A model generated the notes under the pieces. That model did not search any database. It was not told where the DNA came from and saw only the letters and a program-made list of their open reading frames with translations. DNA of 14,086 bases from an uncultured Oscillospiraceae bacterium (GTDB taxonomy: Bacteria; Bacillota; Clostridia; Oscillospirales; Ruminococcaceae): positions 1 to 14,086 of the forward strand of contig CAJGEB010000015.1 in assembly GCA_904502045.1 (NCBI GenBank), written 5' to 3'. Of this stretch, positions 7,715 to 14,086 are shown piece after piece; the stretch's first letter is position 1, and each line of letters opens with the position of its first letter. The translations under genes were made by a program, and so were the position numbers.

Positions 7715-7885
7715 CGTTTGTTTCCTCCTTGGAGTATGTTGTTTCCATTTTATTCCGTCTTTGCAGACATTTTCTATTTTACTATATTTTCTCTTTTTTT
7801 AAAAGTCTTTTTTTAAATATTTTTCTCTTTTCTGTAAATATTATCATTATACCTTTGAAAATATAATTTTACTCGGAGAATCATT
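7715..7885. other. Divergent AT-rich intergenic region between the Ca2+-ATPase and ger operons
   Basis: These 171 bases separate two operons read in opposite directions and must carry both promoters. On the minus strand TATAGT (7781-7786) could be a -10 for the ATPase gene, but the -35 (AAGACT, 17 bases away) matches only three of six positions. On the plus strand CATTATA (7845-7851) fits the CATnnTA -10 pattern of forespore sigma factors, as expected for a ger operon, but no matching -35 is seen. TATAAT at 7862-7867 is too close to the start codon. GGAG (7875-7878) is the ribosome binding site for the germination gene. Confidence 0.4.
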
Positions 7886-9421
7886 TTGAAAAAGATAACT
7901 GATATTTTGAAAAAAACCTTTATCGGTAGTGAGGAGTCCCGACCGCATCCTCTTAAGTTACCGCTTTATCCGTCAGAGCTCACCGCAGAAAATATTTCCG
8001 CAATTTTTTCCGATTGCTTCGATTTCAAAGCCTTTAAAATATTTGCGGGAGCTAACAGCTCCATTCCCGTTTCCGTATTCTTTTTTGACGGACTTGTTGA
8101 TACTGCGGTAGTATCAGAGGAGATAATCGAACCTTTGGTACGCTCGGAGCTCTTTGTCGGCTGCGATACTTCCCGTGCTGCCGAGCTCGCTTCCCACGGC
8201 GGAGTATATTACCTGCCTTTTAAGGAATCCCGCGACCTCGACTCCCTTTCGGACGACATCTCAAACGGATTTTGCTGTCTGCTTTTTGAAGAGGCAGGGG
8301 TAGCGCTCAGCTTTGATATAAAATCAAAAACCTCCAGAGCAGTCAGTAATCCGACAGAAGAAAAGGTCGTCAAGGGAGCCAAGGACGCTTTCGTCGAAAC
8401 CTTAAACATTAACCTCTCTCTTGTGCGAAAAAAGCTGCATACTCCAAAGCTCAAAACCATACCCACCGTAGTCGGCAGACAGTCGCGTACCAGAGTCTGC
8501 ATACTCTATCTCGACGGTATCGCCGACCCCGAAACAGTAAAAGAAGCCAAAAGGCGTATTGATTCCATCGACATAGACGGACTCATCTCCTCTGCAAACC
8601 TTGAAGAATACATCGTGGATTTCCCGAACTCCTCCTTTCCGCAGCTCATCACTACCGAACGCTCCGACAAATTTTGTATGAATCTGCTTGAGGGAAGAAT
8701 CGGAATTATTGCAGACGGACTCCCGATAGGCTACCTTGCTCCCGGAACCTTTTCCCAATTTATAAAAGTACCCGAAGACAACGCCAGCCACTTTATCGTT
8801 GCCTCCGCCCTTACTCTGCTTCGTTACCTTTCCCTTACCATAACACTGCTTCTTCCCGCATTTTACGTTGCCGTAGCTACCTTTCACCACGAAATGATAC
8901 CCACCAAACTAATGCTGTCGATTATCGCAAGTAAGCAGTACGTTCCGTTTTCCACCGCCGCTGAGGTACTCGGTATGCTGCTCGCCTTTGAGCTTTTGCA
9001 GGAAGCGGGACTCCGATTGCCGAACTCAGTAGGACAAACCATAAGCATAATCGGTGCTCTTATCGTCGGTCAGTCAGCGGTTGAAGCAAAAGTGATATCC
9101 CCCGTCGTCGTCATAGTTATTGCCGTCGCGGGAGTTACCGGCTACACGATTCCGAATCAAGACCTCGCCTCCGCCCTCAGAGTTACCCGTTTTCTCCTCG
9201 TCATAGCCGCACTCATAAGCGGAATGTACGGTCTTGCTGTCGGAGCCTCCGTCTTTCTTTACAGACTTTGTACCCTCGAAAGCTTCGGCGTAGCTTATAT
9301 GACTCCCTTTGCCGCAGCTCACGGCGGAAAAATCTCCAAAGCAATAACAAGATGGCCGCTCAGGCTTTCAAAGAAACGCGAAAAAGCCTTGAATACCCCT
9401 AACAAACGCAACCAAAAATAA
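7886..9421 (+). CDS. gerKA: Spore germination receptor subunit A (GerA/GerKA family)
   Basis: GerA-type A subunits are inner-membrane proteins of the spore which, with B and C subunits, sense nutrient germinants. The 511-residue product has a soluble N-terminal region (about 1-300), then a membrane region with segments near 304-332, 354-372, 382-398, 402-424 and 434-458, and a short basic tail. Family motifs are clear: SNPTEEKVVKGAKDAF at 154-169 resembles the conserved EPxxE..xxGPxxGF segment. EAGLRLPNSVGQ (373-384), with GALIVGQSAVEAKVISP (390-406) after it, matches the most conserved membrane block. The start is TTG with GGAG 7 bases upstream. It is the first gene of an A-C-B operon. The symbol follows the gerK gene order; which germinant it senses cannot be read. 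Confidence 0.95.
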   Translation: MKKITDILKKTFIGSEESRPHPLKLPLYPSELTAENISAIFSDCFDFKAFKIFAGANSSIPVSVFFFDGLVDTAVVSEEIIEPLVRSELFVGCDTSRAAELASHGGVYYLPFKESRDLDSLSDDISNGFCCLLFEEAGVALSFDIKSKTSRAVSNPTEEKVVKGAKDAFVETLNINLSLVRKKLHTPKLKTIPTVVGRQSRTRVCILYLDGIADPETVKEAKRRIDSIDIDGLISSANLEEYIVDFPNSSFPQLITTERSDKFCMNLLEGRIGIIADGLPIGYLAPGTFSQFIKVPEDNASHFIVASALTLLRYLSLTITLLLPAFYVAVATFHHEMIPTKLMLSIIASKQYVPFSTAAEVLGMLLAFELLQEAGLRLPNSVGQTISIIGALIVGQSAVEAKVISPVVVIVIAVAGVTGYTIPNQDLASALRVTRFLLVIAALISGMYGLAVGASVFLYRLCTLESFGVAYMTPFAAAHGGKISKAITRWPLRLSKKREKALNTPNKRNQK

Positions 9422-9431
9422 AGGAGCCGCT

Positions 9432-10598
9432 ATGAAACTCAAAAAGATGCTATGCTGTATCATTACCGTAGCTTTAATATTTTTATGCGGATGCAGCAGC
9501 CAAAATATCTATCTCGACTACCGCGAAATAGACAGGCTTGAACTGATTCAGACTATCGGATTTGATTATGAGGATTCCCAAATCACCGCAACTATCGCTT
9601 CCGGAATTACCCGCGAAAGTCCCAAACCCACCATTCTGTACGAAAGCGCCGATACCGCTACTCTTGCTCTTAAAAAGCTGCAAAACTACACCGAGCCGAA
9701 GTACATCTTCTTCTCCCACATGGAAAATATATTGATAGGCAAGGAAGCGGCGGAGCACTCCTTCGGCGAGCTGATGGATTTTGTTCAGCGTACCGTGGAT
9801 ATGCGACTCGACGCATCTCTCTTTATTCTCAACGAAGGTAAAGCTAAAGATACTATCCTCAACACTACCGGAGATAACGCCGCAATTAACGAGCTGCTCA
9901 ATTCCCTCAAAAAAGACGTTACCCTTCTTTCCCAGGGACACGTATTTTCCTTCGGTGATATTGCAAGCGCTCTCGCCTATAACGGCTGTGCTATCGTTTC
10001 CGCTATCGAAATGGTTCCCAAAAAAGAGCCTCTTGAAACGGGTTCCGATTTCACCGTCGCCTCCTCAGGCTACGCCATAATAAAAGAGGGTAGGCTCACC
10101 GGATTTATCGACGAAGATTGCGCTAAAGGAGTCAATCTCCTCACCAATCAAATGAAGACCGATTTCACGGAGCTCGATGACGGAAAAGGCGGCTCCATCT
10201 CACTTAAGCTGACGTTTGAAAGCACCGATATTACCCCCATCTACAACGGCAACTCCCTTGAATGTGTAGATATTTCCGTAAAACTCCACGCTCAAATTGA
10301 GGAGCTGCAAAATCCAATTGATATTTACGACCCAAGCACACTCTCTTTTTATGAGGACCAGCTCTCACAAAAAGAAAAATCCTTTATTCAGGCTGCTATT
10401 GATGCTTCTCAGGATATGGCGGCGGACTTTATGCAATTTGAAAAGATACTGCATATTAAAAATCCCGTTAAATTTGAAAAAATACAAAGCTCCTGGAAGG
10501 ACATCTTCCCGACTCTTAATTTTAACCTCTCCGTCTCCTCTACTATCGACAGAACCTATGATATCGGCGGACATCTTCACGCAAGCGAAAGGGAATAA
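9432..10598 (+). CDS. gerKC: Spore germination lipoprotein, Ger(x)C family
   Basis: C subunits of GerA-type receptors are lipoproteins held on the outer face of the spore inner membrane. The 388-residue protein begins with a basic n-region (MKLKK), a hydrophobic core and a lipobox LCGC at 18-21, with C21 as the predicted lipidated cysteine. Family features follow: SGYAIIKEGRLTGFIDEDC (212-230) resembles the conserved GxAVFKxxKLxGxL segment. Near the C-terminus, WKDIFPTLNFNLSVSSTI (355-372) matches the conserved WxxIFPxLxxxVxVxxxI stretch. AAGGAG (9421-9426) lies 5 bases before the ATG. The gap to gerKA is 10 bases and to gerKB 5 bases, so the three are co-transcribed. It looks intact. Confidence 0.94.
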   Translation: MKLKKMLCCIITVALIFLCGCSSQNIYLDYREIDRLELIQTIGFDYEDSQITATIASGITRESPKPTILYESADTATLALKKLQNYTEPKYIFFSHMENILIGKEAAEHSFGELMDFVQRTVDMRLDASLFILNEGKAKDTILNTTGDNAAINELLNSLKKDVTLLSQGHVFSFGDIASALAYNGCAIVSAIEMVPKKEPLETGSDFTVASSGYAIIKEGRLTGFIDEDCAKGVNLLTNQMKTDFTELDDGKGGSISLKLTFESTDITPIYNGNSLECVDISVKLHAQIEELQNPIDIYDPSTLSFYEDQLSQKEKSFIQAAIDASQDMAADFMQFEKILHIKNPVKFEKIQSSWKDIFPTLNFNLSVSSTIDRTYDIGGHLHASERE

Positions 10599-10603
10599 TA
10601 TTT

Positions 10604-11698
10604 ATGAAACCGGTCGACAAAATCACTACAAAACAATTATTCGCGGTAATTTTTGTGGGACTCCTTTCCCCTCTTATCAGACTGCTTCCCAAGCGCTCAA
10701 CCGAGCTTGCGGGAACAGCTTCGTGGCTTGCTCCGATTGCAGCCTTTGTTCCGCTTCTCCTGTTCGGAGCTCTTATACTCTTCCTAATAAAAAACCGCAG
10801 CCGCGACGAAGGACTCGCCAATCTATTTATACGCTCACTCGGAAAATATATCGGCGGAGCCGTTTGTCTTCTCTTTGCAGTATGGCTGCTTTTCTATTCC
10901 GGTTTTATTCTCCGTACAAGCGGCGAAAGGCTCCTCTCTACCGTTTACGATAACGGTAACATCACATTTTTCCTCGTTGTCACAATACTCCTTGCGCTGC
11001 TGCCCGCCCGCGGTGAAGTGAAAAGTCTTGCCAGACTCGCAGAGGTTTTTACTTCCGTTTTAATAGTCACCTTAGCAGTAGTATTTTTGTTTTCGATACC
11101 CGGCATAAAAATCCGGAATCTCCTGCCCGTAAGCATAAACGATACCCTGCCCATTCTCTATTCCGCTATTCCGATAGTAGACGTCGTCAGCGTTTGGATA
11201 TATATGACCTTTATCAGCGGGTATGTTGAAAAAGGCGACCGTACCGCAAAGAAAAAGCTCTCTATCCGCTGGCTCAGCTACACCTTAATTATTATCTTTC
11301 TTCTTATGGTTACTACCGTCGGAAATTTCGGCTCCGGTTTTCTCACCCAAATGCAGCATCCTTTCTTCGTTATGATAAAAAATATTACCATCTTCAATAT
11401 TGTCGAAAGGATAGAGTCCGTTGTCATAGCTATATGGATAGCTACCGATTTCATCTTCCTCTCCGCTCTTCTTATAATAATATCCGAAATTTTAAAAACG
11501 GTATTCAAGGCAAAAAAGCGTACTCCCTTCGCTTACCCCTGCGCTGCAATATCTTTAATAGTTTCATTGATTATTGCTCCGAACGCTTTTGTACTCGAAA
11601 CTATCTCTGAAGTTATCGTTCCGATAATACACCTCGCCTTAGCACTTGTAGTCATTCCTCTCATCTTATTCATCGGTAAAATAAGAAAAAAGATTTGA
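10604..11698 (+). CDS. gerKB: Spore germination receptor subunit B, GerB/GerKB family permease
   Basis: B subunits are integral membrane proteins of the APC transporter superfamily that probably bind the germinant. This one has 364 residues and about ten hydrophobic segments (near 11-28, 42-62, 82-102, 120-136, 148-166, 184-206, 222-242, 268-298, 309-327 and 335-357). ITTKQLFAVIFVGLL at the N-terminus (7-21) is typical of endospore germination permeases, as is the ERIESVVIAIWIATDF block at 268-283. AAAGGG (10588-10593) lies 10 bases before the ATG, inside the end of gerKC. It is the last gene of the operon. No clear hairpin terminator follows; only AT-rich sequence leads to mazF. Confidence 0.93.
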   Translation: MKPVDKITTKQLFAVIFVGLLSPLIRLLPKRSTELAGTASWLAPIAAFVPLLLFGALILFLIKNRSRDEGLANLFIRSLGKYIGGAVCLLFAVWLLFYSGFILRTSGERLLSTVYDNGNITFFLVVTILLALLPARGEVKSLARLAEVFTSVLIVTLAVVFLFSIPGIKIRNLLPVSINDTLPILYSAIPIVDVVSVWIYMTFISGYVEKGDRTAKKKLSIRWLSYTLIIIFLLMVTTVGNFGSGFLTQMQHPFFVMIKNITIFNIVERIESVVIAIWIATDFIFLSALLIIISEILKTVFKAKKRTPFAYPCAAISLIVSLIIAPNAFVLETISEVIVPIIHLALALVVIPLILFIGKIRKKI

Positions 11699-11821
11699 CC
11701 CGCTTCTTTATCAAAAAACTTATATTTTTAATATTATATAACGAGCCCCTCTTTTGAATAAGCTCACGGTTTTACGGCAATCATAATTATGCAACTATTA
11801 TTTTCACGGAGCGTGATTTCT
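11699..11821. other. AT-rich gap upstream of mazF, no antitoxin gene
   Basis: These 123 bases hold no reading frame that could encode a MazE-type antitoxin on either strand with a ribosome binding site. A 10-base perfect palindrome, CATAATTATG (11782-11791), lies about 30 bases before the mazF start and could be an operator half or chance in AT-rich DNA. No convincing sigma-A promoter was found: TTGACC (11695-11700) has only poorly spaced -10 partners such as TATATT (11721-11726). Confidence 0.4.
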
Positions 11822-12175
11822 TTGAATGTTAAACGCGGCGAAATATATTATGCGGATCTGAGTCCTGTGGTCGGATCCGAACAGGGCGGGGTACGTCCGG
11901 TACTTATCGTACAAAACGACGTCGGCAACAGATACAGTCCGACCGTTATCGCCGCGGCTATAACCAGCCAACGCGAAAAATCGCGGCTCCCCACCCACAT
12001 CGAGCTTAACTCCACAAGCTGCGGTCTGTCTAAAGACTCGATAGTACTTCTTGAACAGATACGCACCATTGATAAAAAACGCCTCAAGGAACGTATGGGC
12101 CAGCTCGATGACGGCTCTATGGGTAAAATAAACCGAGCCCTCACCATCAGTTTCGGACTCGGAGATAATCAGTAA
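11822..12175 (+). CDS. mazF: MazF/NdoA-type endoribonuclease toxin
   Basis: MazF toxins cut single-stranded RNA at short sequences. From the TTG at 11822 the protein has 117 residues, close to the 116 of Bacillus subtilis NdoA, and starts [20 protein letters not shown] in line with that protein. The catalytic residues of the family, R25 (GGVRPVL) and T48 (AAAIT), fall at exactly the NdoA positions. [20 protein letters not shown] and QLDDGSM are further conserved blocks. GGAG (11808-11811) in GGAGCGTGAT lies 10 bases before the TTG, so the longer reading from the ATG at 11789 is unlikely. No MazE-like antitoxin gene lies upstream. A terminator follows at 12190-12219. It looks intact and, by its residues, active. 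Confidence 0.95.
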   Translation: MNVKRGEIYYADLSPVVGSEQGGVRPVLIVQNDVGNRYSPTVIAAAITSQREKSRLPTHIELNSTSCGLSKDSIVLLEQIRTIDKKRLKERMGQLDDGSMGKINRALTISFGLGDNQ

Positions 12176-12189
12176 TATCCCGCTCAACA

Positions 12190-12219
12190 GACCGCAATAG
12201 CTTGCGGTCCTCTTTTTTT
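12190..12219 (+). terminator. Intrinsic terminator after mazF
   Basis: GACCGCAA (12190-12197) pairs with TTGCGGTC (12202-12209) around a TAGC loop, followed by CTC and a run of seven T. It separates mazF from the small HTH gene. Confidence 0.9.
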
Positions 12220-12230
12220 CATTATATAAT
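12202..12230 (+). promoter_or_regulatory. Candidate sigma-A promoter for the small HTH gene
   Basis: TTGCGG (12202-12207) and a perfect TATAAT (12225-12230) are separated by 17 bases, 31 bases before the HTH gene start. The -35 lies in the right arm of the mazF terminator stem. This would make the HTH gene independent of mazF read-through. The -10 is strong and the -35 only partial (TTG of TTGACA). Confidence 0.5.
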
Positions 12231-12261
12231 AGTTCCATATAACAAATGAGGAGACTCTGCT

Positions 12262-12465
12262 ATGATAAAATTAAACGCACTTAAACTGCTGGAGAAAAAC
12301 GGTAAGACAAAATACTGGCTCTACAAGCAGCTCGGAATGAGCTACCAAAATTTCAGTAAAATGATAAATAACGAAACCAAGTCGATACGCTACGAAAATA
12401 TCGAAACGATGTGCATACTTTTTAACTGCACTCCAAACGAGCTTTTCGAAATAACCGATGATTAA
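12262..12465 (+). CDS. Small Cro/C1-type (XRE) HTH DNA-binding protein
   Basis: A 67-residue protein that is almost entirely one helix-turn-helix domain of the Cro/C1 type. The recognition region reads KTKYWLYKQLGMSYQNFSKM (15-34). The tail YENIETMCILFNCTPNELFEI (44-64) is the usual final helices of the HTH_26-like subgroup. It probably binds DNA as a small repressor; its targets are unknown. GAGGAG (12248-12253) lies 8 bases before the ATG. It has its own candidate promoter and a terminator on each side, so it is monocistronic. It follows mazF by 86 bases, so a functional link such as autoregulation or an unusual antitoxin is possible but unsupported. Confidence 0.9.
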   Translation: MIKLNALKLLEKNGKTKYWLYKQLGMSYQNFSKMINNETKSIRYENIETMCILFNCTPNELFEITDD

Positions 12466-12482
12466 TTAACCCAAAAAATCCT

Positions 12483-12520
12483 TATCTCCCGAAGATTTCC
12501 TCTTTTGGAGATATTTTTTT
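12483..12520 (+). terminator. Intrinsic terminator after the HTH gene
   Basis: TATCTCC (12483-12489) pairs with GGAGATA (12507-12513). An inner five-pair stem (GAAGA with TCTTT, one G-U) extends it past a single mismatch. It is followed by seven T (12514-12520). Confidence 0.85.
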
Positions 12521-12557
12521 GCTTTTTATTACATTTTTTGTTATGTTTTTTTATTTT

Positions 12558-12602
12558 TTTCCGAAAAATGTATTTTACTTTCCGAAAATAATGTAGTATA
12601 AT
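12558..12602 (+). promoter_or_regulatory. Candidate promoter with phased direct repeats before the DivIVA-like gene
   Basis: A perfect TATAAT (12597-12602) lies 17 bases after TTTACT (12574-12579, four of six matches to TTGACA), 33 bases before the start codon. Two exact copies of TTTCCGAAAA (12558-12567 and 12579-12588) sit 21 bases apart, about two helical turns, with the -35 between them. Each copy is followed by ATGTA, with a 2-base insertion in the second. The layout suggests a regulator binding one DNA face around the -35. The regulator is unknown. Confidence 0.5.
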
Positions 12603-12635
12603 GTAGTCAGATTACCTATATCGAGGAGGGTTCTT

Positions 12636-13433
12636 GTGTCAGAACAAGCTAACGGCGTATTCAGAAAGGCGGCTTTGGGCGGCTTTAATAAAAAGGACGT
12701 TCTCTCTTACTTGGACAGCATTTCCATGCAGTATGAACAGGAGAAAAATGAACTCTCCGGAAATATCTCCCGTCTTGAAGAGATAAACGGCTCTCTTGAG
12801 CAGGAGCTTTCTCTTTGCAAAGAGGAGATCTCCTCACTCACCAAACGCCTTGAGGATGAACAGGAAAAGCTTTCTTGTGCTAACGAGTCGCTTGAGGATG
12901 TCAAAAAAGAGCTCGAACAGCAGAAAAATAAAAATGAGATCAAAAATCAGGAGCTCATTATACAGATGGAGCTTTGCGATCAATTGAAGCTTCAGATCGA
13001 CGAGTATGAAGCGAAGGTTCGCGGCTATGAGGCTATATCCAAAAAAATCAACCGCACTATCGCTCAGGCTAACCAAAGCGCCGCCAACATCGTATCCGAA
13101 GCCGAAAAGCGCGCTTCTTCGGTGGTATCCGATGCGCAGTCAAGGGCGGACTCGGTCAACCGCGAGCTCTCTGCCTTCCGTGATGAGATAAGCGATCTTC
13201 GTGCGCTTGTTAAAATTGCTCTCTATGAGGTAGAGGACCGTCTTGGTTACATAGATAAGGTTGCATTTAAAAATTCCAAAAAAATAGAGGAGACCAAAGC
13301 TAAGGCAACCGTTAAAGCGGTAGCTCCCCCCCGTCCCATAAAGCCTTGCAAAATAGTCCCCAAAAGCAAGAAAAAGCTTTGTGACGGAGCTTTCGACCTT
13401 CTTGATAAATTAGTTGATAAGTGGGCTAAGTAA
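12636..13433 (+). CDS. DivIVA-like coiled-coil protein
   Basis: A 265-residue soluble protein. Its N-terminus, GVFRKAALGGFNKKDVLSYL (7-26), resembles the DivIVA/GpsB membrane-curvature domain, where a G[YF]xxxxV..FL core precedes a coiled coil. Residues 30-130 are rich in E, K, Q and L with heptad spacing, a long coiled coil. A second helical stretch at 131-205 includes ANQSAANIVSEAEKRASSVV (145-164), typical of DivIVA-like proteins. The tail is basic and proline-containing (PPRPIKPCK, 231-239). The likely role is in cell division, pole organisation or wall growth, by family inference only; no partner genes are nearby. The start is GTG with GAGGAGGG (12623-12630) 5 bases upstream. It stands alone between terminators. 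Confidence 0.75.
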   Translation: MSEQANGVFRKAALGGFNKKDVLSYLDSISMQYEQEKNELSGNISRLEEINGSLEQELSLCKEEISSLTKRLEDEQEKLSCANESLEDVKKELEQQKNKNEIKNQELIIQMELCDQLKLQIDEYEAKVRGYEAISKKINRTIAQANQSAANIVSEAEKRASSVVSDAQSRADSVNRELSAFRDEISDLRALVKIALYEVEDRLGYIDKVAFKNSKKIEETKAKATVKAVAPPRPIKPCKIVPKSKKKLCDGAFDLLDKLVDKWAK

Positions 13434-13451
13434 CACTGCGCCCATTTTTTT
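13422..13451 (+). terminator. Likely intrinsic terminator overlapping the end of the DivIVA-like gene
   Basis: TGGGC (13422-13426) pairs with GCCCA (13440-13444) over a 13-base loop containing the stop codon, followed by seven T (13445-13451). The stem is short, so efficiency is uncertain. Confidence 0.55.
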
Positions 13452-13459
13452 GAAAAATA

Positions 13460-13477
13460 TTGTTAAAAAGATAACAA
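13460..13477. promoter_or_regulatory. Rex-type redox repressor operator
   Basis: The 18 bases TTGTTAAAAAGATAACAA match the clostridial Rex consensus TTGTTAANNNNTTAACAA at 13 of 14 defined positions. Rex is an NADH/NAD+ sensing repressor known to control butyryl-CoA pathway genes in clostridia, and the next gene is a crotonase. The site lies about 94 bases upstream of the candidate -10, further than a simple blocking operator, so it may act by looping or on another promoter. Confidence 0.65.
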
Positions 13478-13548
13478 GTTTGCAACATCTTCAATAAAAT
13501 CCCCATTCCCCACTTGTTTATCTTGATATATTTCGTTAGTTTGTTACA

Positions 13549-13576
13549 TTGAAATCACTGATAAATAATGTATAAT
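13549..13576 (+). promoter_or_regulatory. Candidate sigma-A promoter of the crotonase gene
   Basis: TTGAAA (13549-13554) and a perfect TATAAT (13571-13576) are separated by 16 bases. The ribosome binding site AGGAGG (13607-13612) follows and the start codon is 43 bases after the -10. Confidence 0.65.
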
Positions 13577-13619
13577 GAGTATAGACTGTAATGAATATTA
13601 AATATTAGGAGGAAAAAGT

Positions 13620-14086
13620 ATGGAAAATATCAAGTACGAGCAAAAAGAGTTTGTCGGAATTATCACGATCTCCCGTCCGAGCCAGCTGAATGCTCTTAAT
13701 TCTCAGACTCTCGCCGAGCTTGAGAGCGTCGTTGATTCTCTTTCCATCGATTCTCTGCGTTGTTTGATAGTTACCGGAGACGGTCCCAAGGCGTTCGTCG
13801 CCGGCGCAGACATTGCAGAAATGAAGGATCTCGATCAGAAGGGAGCCGCCGAATTCAGTGCTCTCGGAAACCGAGTATTCCGCAAAATCGAAACCCTTCC
13901 CGTACCCGTTATCGCTGCTGTAAACGGATTTGCTCTCGGCGGCGGCTGTGAGCTCGCTTTAAGCTGTGATATCCGTATTGCTGCAGAAAACGCGGTATTT
14001 GCTCAGCCCGAAACCTCTCTCGGAATTACTCCCGGTTTCGGCGGAACTCAGCGTCTTGCCAGAACGGTAGGTATTTCGAAGGCAAA
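13620..14086 (+). CDS. crt: Crotonase: 3-hydroxybutyryl-CoA dehydratase / enoyl-CoA hydratase, N-terminal part
   Basis: The first 155 codons of a crotonase-fold enzyme, cut by the right edge. It probably dehydrates 3-hydroxybutyryl-CoA to crotonyl-CoA in butyrate or butanol formation. Oxyanion-hole segments are present: AGADI (61-65) and the glycines of NGFALGGGCEL (102-112). Both catalytic glutamates of true hydratases are present: E111 in GGGCEL and E131 in QPETSLGITPGFGGTQRL. This separates it from crotonase-fold isomerases and hydrolases that lack one. The ATG at 13620 has AGGAGG 7 bases upstream, an ideal site. A Rex-like operator and a good promoter precede it, suggesting it is the first gene of a fermentation operon. 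Physiological substrate is inferred from context; fatty-acid oxidation is the alternative. Confidence 0.93.
   Translation, partial: MENIKYEQKEFVGIITISRPSQLNALNSQTLAELESVVDSLSIDSLRCLIVTGDGPKAFVAGADIAEMKDLDQKGAAEFSALGNRVFRKIETLPVPVIAAVNGFALGGGCELALSCDIRIAAENAVFAQPETSLGITPGFGGTQRLARTVGISKA

Noticed and set aside
7786..7885. A sigma-G or sigma-A promoter for the ger operon
   Set aside because: CATTATA at 7845 fits a forespore -10 but lacks a matching -35; TATAAT at 7862 would place the start of transcription in the ribosome binding site. Neither is strong enough to list as a promoter.
10297..10953. A 218-codon plus-strand frame spanning gerKC and gerKB
   Set aside because: It is out of frame with two well-supported overlapping genes, is rich in S/R/K/P, and has no ribosome binding site or known domain.
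11789..11821. ATG at 11789 as the mazF start, adding 11 residues
   Set aside because: There is no Shine-Dalgarno before it, and the TTG at 11822 has GGAG at good spacing and aligns with the N-terminus of NdoA.
13760..13951. A 63-codon arginine-rich frame inside the crotonase gene
   Set aside because: Out-of-frame shadow of the crotonase coding sequence.

Overview
The window looks like chromosome from an anaerobic, endospore-forming Clostridia, most likely of the Oscillospiraceae/Ruminococcaceae type. The support is a tricistronic GerA-family germinant receptor, strong AGGAGG-type ribosome binding sites, GTG and TTG starts, a NdoA-like MazF, a DivIVA-like protein of a Clostridia-looking type, and a crotonase gene behind what looks like a clostridial Rex operator. 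This placement is inferred from gene content; no marker gene is present.

Layout. (1) Positions 1-3936, plus strand: the last part of the de novo purine operon, purM (3' end)-purN-purH-purD. purN and purH overlap by 4 bases. A bidirectional terminator closes the operon. The 261-bp gap between purM and purN holds an elaborate palindromic element: a compact four-way-junction cloverleaf inside a further 12-bp inverted repeat. (2) Positions 3996-7714, minus strand: a two-gene unit read leftwards, a P2A-type Ca2+-ATPase followed 20 bp later by a PiT-family phosphate transporter. (3) Positions 7886-11698, plus strand: a germinant receptor operon in the order A-C-B, as in gerK. (4) Positions 11822-12465, plus strand: a MazF-type endoribonuclease with no MazE gene in front, then, behind its own terminator and promoter, a 67-residue Cro/C1-type HTH protein. 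(5) Positions 12636-13433, plus strand: a DivIVA-like coiled-coil protein with direct repeats around its promoter. (6) From 13620 to the window edge: the first 155 codons of a crotonase (3-hydroxybutyryl-CoA dehydratase/enoyl-CoA hydratase), preceded by a near-perfect Rex-type palindrome.

How the genes work together. PurN, PurH, PurD and PurM supply four protein components of IMP synthesis. The Ca2+ pump and phosphate carrier may jointly handle calcium and phosphate. The Ger proteins form one inner-membrane receptor complex of the spore. The crotonase probably opens a butyryl-CoA operon controlled by the NADH/NAD+ ratio.

Most of the window is ordinary core genome. The parts most worth a second look are the cloverleaf element, the Rex site before the crotonase gene, the antitoxin-less mazF, the Ca2+-ATPase/PiT pairing, and the 21-bp-phased repeats before the DivIVA-like gene. 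I found no CRISPR array, IS element, tRNA or rRNA, and no clear previously undescribed multi-gene system.
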